In this document: positions 57,940-64,000 of the stretch, in pieces
How positions within the stretch are numbered: the first letter of the stretch is position 1
Layout: each line of letters begins with the position of its first letter
NCBI GenBank assembly: GCA_030686995.1
Contig: CM060684.1
Span: 11,331,897-11,395,896, forward strand
Direction: 5' to 3'
From: Artemisia argyi
Lineage: Eukaryota > Streptophyta > Magnoliopsida > Asterales > Asteraceae
Length of the DNA stretch: 64,000 bases
The notes under the pieces: model-generated
Told to the model about the DNA's origin: nothing
Databases searched by the model: none
What the model saw: only the letters and a program-made list of their open reading frames with translations
Program-made: the position numbers and the translations under genes

Positions 57940-58450
57940 GGTAAAAGATGTGGCAAATGATTTGATTAAAAAATGTGGCAAAAGATTTGATAAAAAAATG
58001 TGGTATAAAAAATGTGGCAAAAGATTTGATAAAAAAAATGTGGTATAAAAAAGTGGCAAATTATTTGATAAAAAAATGTTGTATATAAAATGTATCAAAA
58101 GATTTGATAAAAAAAAATGTGTCAAAAGATTGATAAAAAATGTGGTTTAAAAAAAGTTGCAAAAGATTTGATAAAAAAATGTGGTATAAAAAGTGTGGCA
58201 AAAGATTTGATAAAAAAAAAAATATTGCAAAAGATTTGATAAAAAAAATGTGGTATAAAAATGTGGCAAAAGATTTGATAAAAAAATGTGATATAAAAAA
58301 ATGGCAAAATATTTGATAAAAAAATGTGGTATAAAAAACTAGCAAAAGATTTGATAAAAGTGACAAAAGATTTGGTAAAAAAAATGTGGCAAAAGATTTG
58401 ATAAAAAAGATGTGGTAAAAAAATGTGGCATAAAAAATGTGGCAAAGGAC
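57940..58450. repeat. AT-rich minisatellite
   Basis: About a dozen irregular units built from AAAAGATTTGATAAAAAAAT and GTGGTATAAAAA or GTGGCA. Phe/Leu-rich minus-strand frames across it are artefacts. Confidence 0.92.
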
Positions 58451-58662
58451 GAAATGTGTAAAATTTTAGAGCCACAAGGACTACTTATAGAATTAACTCA
58501 AGGACGAATGGTGTAATTTTTTAGAGCCACAGGGACGATTTATGTAATTAACTGTTGAACAGACGACATGTGTAAATTATTAAAGCTACAGGGACCTTTT
58601 ATGTAATTGTTTCAAGGACGAATGGTGTAATTGTTTTGAGCCACAAGGATGATTTATGTAAC
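58447..58662. repeat. Degenerate tandem repeat, about 55-60 bp unit
   Basis: Four units sharing ACGAATGGTGTAATT and GAGCCACAGGGACGATTTAT, directly following the minisatellite. Confidence 0.75.
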
Positions 58663-59162
58663 CCAAGTCAGATTTATGGCTACAATAGGAAGATTAAGAA
58701 AGTATGTGACTACTTTAGGGAAAAAAAAGTTCTATGTATACAATAGGAAAATGTGGCAAGTTGGATGACTTTTTAGACAATTTTCCTTAAAAGTATTACA
58801 TCATCACTCTTTTACTAATAATGCAATATTGGAGGCATGTTAACGTATGTGTACGAAGGACACGTGTCGGGAGGCAGATACAACACTTGTCCTAACGACA
58901 TGTGCCCAAAGACATAAAGATATTTTTAAGTATTGCACCATCTGTCTTCAAGCAATAATACAATACAGAGGGGACATGTTGGCATATATAGCCGGATGGC
59001 CACGCCGAGTGAACAAACATTGCAGTTTCCCGCCTAACTGTTTCCCGCCTAAATGTGTCACCATCACCACATAAGGGCAAGGAAGCCCACCTATAAATAA
59101 AGTACATTTACCACTCTCAAGGGCAAGACTTTCTCTCACTAAATGAAATTTCTCTCACTAGA

Positions 59163-59564
59163 GGGAGACTTTCTTACGAGAACCATCTTATCTACGAGAA
59201 CTGAGAGAACCACCAAAAACATGCATGCACGCCTTTTAAAATACATGCAAATCATCAATAATCGTAAGTATCCACCTATGTTCTTCAATATCATCATGAA
59301 CTCATCCTCTTTTTTCAGAAAAACCTTACATACGGCCGCAATATTGTCGTTGCACGCCTTACAAGAACATACATGCACACCTTCAAAGAAAAATTTTGTA
59401 TTTCCAATTTTTTATCAAATTATTTAGAACAACTATGTTTTTTTTTAAAACATATGTGTTGTTTTCAGAACATATGTGCAAAAATATAATTATTGAAGGA
59501 GTGCATGTATGTTTTTAGTGGTTCTCTCAGTTCTCGCTGATAAGATGGTTCTCGCAAGAAAGTC

Positions 59565-59568
<4 letters not shown>
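59163..59568. mobile_element. MITE with long inverted termini
   Basis: About 400 bp. Left GACTTTCTTACGAGAACC ... CATGCATGCAC; the right end, reversed, reads GACTTTCTTGCGAGAACC ... CATACATGCAC: roughly 65 bp inverted repeats with few mismatches. It is inserted next to a TA repeat; TCTCACTA occurs at both sides but the exact ends are unclear. Superfamily undetermined. Confidence 0.75.

Positions 59569-59570
<2 letters not shown>

Positions 59571-59641
<71 letters not shown>
59571..59641. repeat. (TA)n microsatellite
   Basis: About 35 TA units. Confidence 0.98.
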
Positions 59642-59645
<4 letters not shown>

Positions 59646-59945
59646 TGTTTCATATTATCTCATAAAAGGAACATAGCCCCACATTTCTACATCATCACAG
59701 ATTATATACAACATACCTCATACATATCACTATGTCACAGTGCATACATATGCTTACACATATATGCTAAATCCTCTATCTACAAGGTTTTGACTTGATT
59801 GTCGGAGGGTGGTTCTCGGGGCTTCGGCCTCGGGGCTCCTTCTAACGGGTTCTTTCAGGTTTGTAGCATACTTTCAAGCTCGGGACAAGGATGAGCGGCA
59901 CGGAAGAGCAGTCAAGATTAACCTAGCGGAAAAATGCTTCAACAC

Positions 59946-60447
59946 TCACAAACCATTCACCATTGTAACAATGGTGACTTGGGTATTTATGCTCATCTCG
60001 TTCTCTCACTTTCACCCTTTAACATCACTTCAACCATCATCGAGGTTAACTATAGAACCAACTTGTCTCTTCTGACACCTAAAGTAGTTGTTGCTAAGTT
60101 TAAAGAGTTAAAATTGTCATTAGTAAAACTCCCTGTTACCTCATCTGAAAATTATGGAAGCATTCATTGATTCAAACATGCCACTACTCATCACTCTACC
60201 CAATAACATGATTCACTCAATTACTAATGATTGCGCCAGCGCGCAGTACTATGGATTGACGAGAATATACATGCATTCTATTGAAGGGTTGAATTCTATG
60301 GTTTGTCTTGGAATTGATGTCATTAGTGACTAATGATGATAGAATATTCAAAGGTAGTGTTTTTGCAATCGATTGTGTTCAAAATTTACTATTTGAGTCG
60401 GGGTTAACTGAGATACTAGTTTCCAGCTTGTTAACTTATGAAAGTAT
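59946..60447 (+). pseudogene. GH17 beta-1,3-glucanase 5' fragment, plus-strand arm
   Basis: Begins at ATG 59971 (MVTWVFMLISF), frameshifts after the signal-peptide region into ITSTIIEVNYRTN and PKVVVAKFKELKLS, and later has further breaks. It is the tail-to-tail partner of 60474-60983. Similarity covers only the first roughly 165 residues of a protein that is normally 330 or longer. Decayed. Confidence 0.65.
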
Positions 60448-60949
60448 ATTGAATTGTCCGCTTCGTCCCTCTGATACTTTCATAACTTAAAGTTGTGGAA
60501 ACTAGTATCTCACTTAACCCCGACTCAAATAGTAATTTTTGAACAAAATCGATTGCCAAAACAGTACCTTTGGATATTCTATCATCATTATCACCAATGA
60601 CATCAATTCCAACATAAACCCCATAGAATTCAACCCTTTGATAGAATGCATGGATATTCTCGTAGATCAATAGTACTGCGTTGGTGCATTCATTAGCAAT
60701 TGAGTGAATCATGTTATTGGGCAGGATGATGAGTAGTGAAATGTTTAAATCAATGAATGCCTCCGTAATTTTGGGATGAGTAATAGGGAGTCTTACTGAT
60801 GATAGTTTTAACTCCTTAAACTTAGCAACAACTACTTCAGGGGACAGAAGAGACGGGTTGCTTCTATGATTAACCCCGACGATGGTTGAAGTGATGGGCA
60901 TGGGTGAGAGTGAGAGAAATGAGATGAGTAGAAAAACCCTAGTCGCCAT
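60431..60949 (-). pseudogene. GH17 beta-1,3-glucanase 5' fragment, minus-strand arm
   Basis: ORF of 172 codons from ATG 60949: signal peptide MATRVFLLISFLSLSPM, then IVGVNHRSNPSLLSPEVVVA (GH17 proteins have an IGVNYG motif here), KELKLSSVRLPITHPKI, ISLLIILPNNMIHSIAN and FVQKLLFESGLSEILVS. GH17 enzymes cleave beta-1,3-glucan such as callose. The catalytic Glu residues lie further C-terminal and are absent. The last codons come from the loop and the opposite arm. Truncated, hence called a pseudogene though the frame is open. Confidence 0.68.
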
Positions 60950-60983
60950 TGTTACAGTGGTGAGTGGTGAGTGGTTTATGAGA

Positions 60984-61518
60984 GAAACCGAGATGTGGCG
61001 AATTAAGAAAAGGGTAAATGTCAACAAGTTTATTAATTAGTCTTGGGAGGTCCATAAAAGTACTACATTCTCGAGGATGGAGATTGAAGGTCAAGCCTGA
61101 AGGATCAATTCCTCATCTGATTTACCAGTTCGGTCCTACCAGCGGCTCGTTGATCGAGACGCTAAGGAGTAAAAGAGTGGAGATAGTTCTCTATCACAAA
61201 AATAAATTGAGTTAATAAATAGCCCAACTTCTTAACAAAAGATCAGTAACTCAAGCTCAAACATGACAAAAAATAATTCAAAATATGCACAAAAGCTGTT
61301 ATGTATTCTCATTTTCCAATCATTCATTGTTAACAAAGTCTTGGATTACATCCCTAAAAAAAATTTGAAAATTGGAAGTACTACTCAAATCGTTGATTAA
61401 GATACTTTAACCTATAGTTCTGCGAAAAACAGATTAAAAAAACCCTCTATTACAACAAGAAAATGGTAAAAACCGTCAAGAAATGCAGAAAAACACACAC
61501 AGAACATTAGCCTACATT
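60984..61518. other. Stretch without a supported gene
   Basis: No domain. The right end (from about 61300) belongs to duplication D. Confidence 0.4.
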
Positions 61519-62190
61519 ATTTAACTAAAGTTAATCTATTTGTTCTGTGTTGCCTTTGCTTTTGGTTTTTGGTTTTTGCTTTGCCTTAGCTTTAGGCTCC
61601 GTGCATTGCCTTATGTTGCTCTGTGTTGCTCCCTTAGGTCTGCTTGCTTATCTCGGTGCTTTGGTTCTTTGTTTTGTTTGTGTTTTTGTTTGCGTCTTTG
61701 CTTGTGTGCCTCTTTTCTTGTGCTGTTGCTCGTGCCCCTTTGCCTCTTTGCCTTTCTTCCGGTCCCTTGTTTTGTTTATGCTTTTTTTGCGTGTTTACCC
61801 GCTCTCCCTGCTCTCTTTTGCCTACTTTTTGCTTATTGCTCTCTAGCTTTTGCTCTCCTTTCTTTGCTCGCTCACCCGCACACCTGCACTTGCCAGAGGT
61901 CTCATTGGAAGCAGTCTCCCTACCTCCGGGTTTATCCTGGGGTAGGGGTATGATCTGTCTACATTCAACCTTCCCCATACCCTGCCCCGGCGAGATTGAG
62001 TTTTGTTGTTGTTGTTGTTGTTGTTGTTGTATTTAACTAAAGTTAATGCATAAATTAGACTTCTTAAAACCTAACACAAACTGTAACATGCAAAACTTTA
62101 AGATTTAACTATTTAAGAGAGTAAACTGAAATTAAAAACTAATCTTTTTGTAGTAGGTTATGCATATGTTCAAGAGAAATTGTTGTGAAT
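61310..62190. repeat. Host duplication D, right copy
   Basis: Matches 55140-55480 at both ends; its middle is interrupted by the retroposon at 61536-62030. Confidence 0.6.
61536..62030 (+). mobile_element. Non-LTR retroposon with (TTG)n tail (RTE/SINE-type)
   Basis: 495 bp flanked by a perfect 17 bp duplication ATTTAACTAAAGTTAAT (61519-61535, 62031-62047). The 3' part carries GTCTCATTGGAAGCAGTCTC, CTACCTCCGGG and GGGTAGGGGTATGATCTG, the well-known 3' end shared by plant RTE LINEs and dependent SINEs, and ends in (TTG)8-9. The 5' 340 bp is pyrimidine/G-rich with no tRNA-like A/B boxes, so a 5'-truncated RTE or an unusual SINE. Frames here are compositional. Confidence 0.82.
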
Positions 62191-63596
62191 TAATTTGGGT
62201 TAGATGGATTGAGATTCATGGTTTTTGTGAGTAATGATATCTTGAACTTTGTAGTAAATAAACGTTCGAGTAATGTGAATGGTTGGAGTAATAACTATGT
62301 ATGGCTGGAGTAAATAAATGTGAATGGTTGCAGTATTAATTAGTCGTTGTAGTAGGAAATTTTTGGTGGTTGATTTTATTAGTTGGAGTAACATACATTT
62401 AGTTTTTTTAGGTTGAAGAGGTGTTGACGGTGAGGTGTGTAAACAAGGACGCGTCCTCCTTGTTCGATGACTCGGTCTTTGGTTTTCGGTTTATATTTTA
62501 TAAGCTCGTTTAGTTTTCGTCTTCTTTTGAAATTTGTGTGTTTGTATAAGTTTTTATGACATGATAAACTTATATATAAGCTATAATTCCCAAAATAAAA
62601 AGAAAAAAAAGTAAAGTGTATAAAACATAGAACTGAAAACAGAAAACCTCGCAGGCCCTGAATAAGCTTAAAAACAACCCCTCATTTGTAATTCTTTACT
62701 TTTAAAAAGCATTTTCGCATCCACGTATATTTTATTGAAAATTAAACATTCACAAAAAGTTAGAATATCAAGAATTTAAATGAAAATCAAAATTATACAA
62801 ACCAAATATTTAAAGTGGTCTAGTAGTCAAACAGCATGATGTTCTCGCAAGAGGTATCAATTTCCGACCTCGCTAGATAAACATCTTTTGGTGGCAATTA
62901 AAATGGTTCGGAACGAGATACTGAATTTGGTCACGCAGATATGAGCCAAAGACTTGCCATTCTCAAATAACCTAAACAAAAAACCACACCCATTTACTGA
63001 TTTACAAATCTTTGAACTTGAGCACAAAGGTGGTGCCTCATTGAACAATGAGATGTGCCTTTTACACCAATGCTTTGGGTCATGGACGTAGCTGTTAATA
63101 GTGTTTCAAGTATGGTTCATACTACTTGCTGGATGCATACAAAACGAATCCACATGTGAACCTCGGACTCAAAACCATCAGAAAGGTGAGAAATGTCGTA
63201 CATGTAATATATAGCAAACGCCGTAAATCTCAGTTACTCGGTGAACATATGACCAACGCAACCGGATAAAAATGGATGCACGGGCATACTAACAATAGCA
63301 ATTCAATTTACAATGAATCGAGAACATATTTTTTAGAAGCTGCTTCATGTAAATGTTTATCTTCATTGAACAGTTGATCTTAATGGTCTCTATGATTCAT
63401 GATATCAAATATTCGAGACTACATATTTCTATATCTTTATTTATGGGTTGTACTCCTAGTTTTATCATAAAAACTAAGCCCGGTGGCCCAAATTTTGTAT
63501 CCATTTAAAGAAACAACATTCTCTTTTGTCCCTGCGGCAATAATCCCTAACAAAAACCCTAAAAACTGGAGTAACAATTTTATAAAAGGAGGGGCA
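62191..63596. other. Upstream region of the F-box gene; no gene supported
   Basis: 62220-62400 has degenerate repeats (GTGAATGGTTGGAGTAATAA). 62815-62875 (GTGGTCTAGTAGTCAAA...) vaguely resembles a tRNA-derived SINE head. A minus frame 62857-63048 shows no domain. An ACCCTAAAAAC phrase and TATAAAAGG lie just before the ATG at 63597. Confidence 0.4.
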
Positions 63597-64000
63597 ATGT
63601 CTGACAACATACCTTTTGATATTCAAACAGATATATTGCAAAGGCTTCCGGTTGTATCACTCGTTCGATTCTGATCCGTTTCGAAACAATGGAAGTCTCT
63701 TATCGATAGTACTAAATTCATCATCGATCACACCCGCATTAATCGCAATGGATCTCAGCGTCATTTACTTGTATGGCACAAGTTATATCATCAGGACCCA
63801 GAATACACTTCCATTATCGATGACAATACTTTCCCCAACCAGAAATCTTCCGTAACCCTCCCGCCACCTCTTAGTTTAATGAATAATAACAATTTAGAAA
63901 AGATCAATTCTGTTAACGGGTTGTTATGTTTCTACGGTTTTAATAGAGAGTTAAGAACATGCATGATTGTTCTTTGGAATCCTACCATTAGGAAAACTGT
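63597..64000 (+). pseudogene. F-box protein gene, 5' part, with early stop
   Basis: From ATG 63597: MSDNIPFDIQTDILQRLPVV, the N-terminal F-box helix that binds SKP1 in SCF ubiquitin ligases, then VRF followed by TGA (63672-63674) where F-box proteins usually have Arg/Cys, then the same frame continues SVSKQWKSLIDSTKFI and on to VNGLLCFYGF and LWNPTIRKT, the usual start of an F-box-associated domain, without another stop to the window edge. The TGA is a likely CGA to TGA change. It is either a recent pseudogene or a gene with a downstream start. Confidence 0.8.

Larger units (their letters stand above)
58838..59890 (+). repeat. LTR relics, interrupted by a MITE
   Basis: Two LTR-like starts, TGTTAACGTATGTGTACGAA (58838) and TGTTGGCATATATAGCCGG (58977). 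The second has a TATA box (CCTATAAATAAAG, 59091) and continues after the MITE and TA repeat to GACTTGATTGTCGGAGGGTG (about 59793), typical of gypsy R-U5 regions. No internal coding sequence or TSD found. Confidence 0.5.

Noticed and set aside
57934..58475. Phe/Leu-rich minus-strand frames resembling membrane proteins
   Set aside because: They track the AT-rich minisatellite units; no start context or domain.
61540..62036. Leu/Cys-rich overlapping frames resembling membrane proteins
   Set aside because: Compositional frames inside a retroposon with TSD and (TTG)n tail.
62815..62875. tRNA-like phrase
   Set aside because: No complete cloverleaf or clear A/B boxes; at most a decayed SINE head.

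Overview
This is plant nuclear DNA, almost entirely transposable elements (TEs) laid over a few decayed or interrupted host genes. There are no operons and no rRNA or tRNA genes. Several retrotransposon proteins match, from memory, families abundant in Asteraceae, tribe Anthemideae (Tanacetum, Artemisia, Chrysanthemum). That taxonomic placement is recognition, not a search result.

Layout. 1-13.9 kb is a nest: an Athila/Tat-like Ty3/gypsy element (minus, 1-6703) sits in a Copia element with multiple polypurine tracts (plus, 6704-11148), which sits in an older degenerate Copia (minus, 11149-13874). 14.0-17.2 kb is a host segment with an F-box-like relic and a CACTA-type MITE; diverged copies lie at 46.4-48.2 and 55.7-56.5 kb. 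From 17.7 to 38.9 kb three consecutive phase-0 exons of an unrecognised minus-strand gene can be read. One intron holds a young 3.4 kb non-coding LTR element (17850-21218). The third exon is split by a 17.3 kb composite gypsy insertion (21536-38881) flanked by GTAAC duplications. Inside that composite the C-terminal gag and pol precede the second LTR, while the N-terminal gag follows it, as if a circle had been opened within gag. A complete 6.4 kb non-autonomous gypsy (30597-37039, TSD GCTAC) is nested within it; it shares LTR, primer site and leader with the element at 1-6703. A solo LTR of the same family lies at 39039-40462 (TSD ATTGT).

40.7-46.4 kb holds a paralogous exon, an ORF1-only LINE retroposon with a 15 bp TSD and poly(A), a LINE endonuclease relic, an AT-rich microsatellite with a hAT-like MITE inside it, and an LTR relic. 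48843-54086 is a complete 5.2 kb Copia (TSD ATATT) with seven in-frame stops and one frameshift. 54.1-64 kb holds small relics: a legumain/VPE fragment, an APO-like exon, an AT-rich minisatellite, LTR and MITE pieces, a tail-to-tail inverted pair of beta-1,3-glucanase (GH17) 5' fragments, a retroposon with a (TTG)n tail and 17 bp TSD, and the start of an F-box gene with an early TGA.

Functionally, the few readable coding units are TE proteins (gag, protease, RT/RNase H, integrase, LINE ORF1) and host fragments. No cassette resembling a new multi-gene system was found. The most unusual items are the permuted gag insertion that splits a host exon, the GH17 inverted repeat (a possible small-RNA source), the ORF1-only LINE, and dense TGACGGCGTCA arrays in one LTR family.
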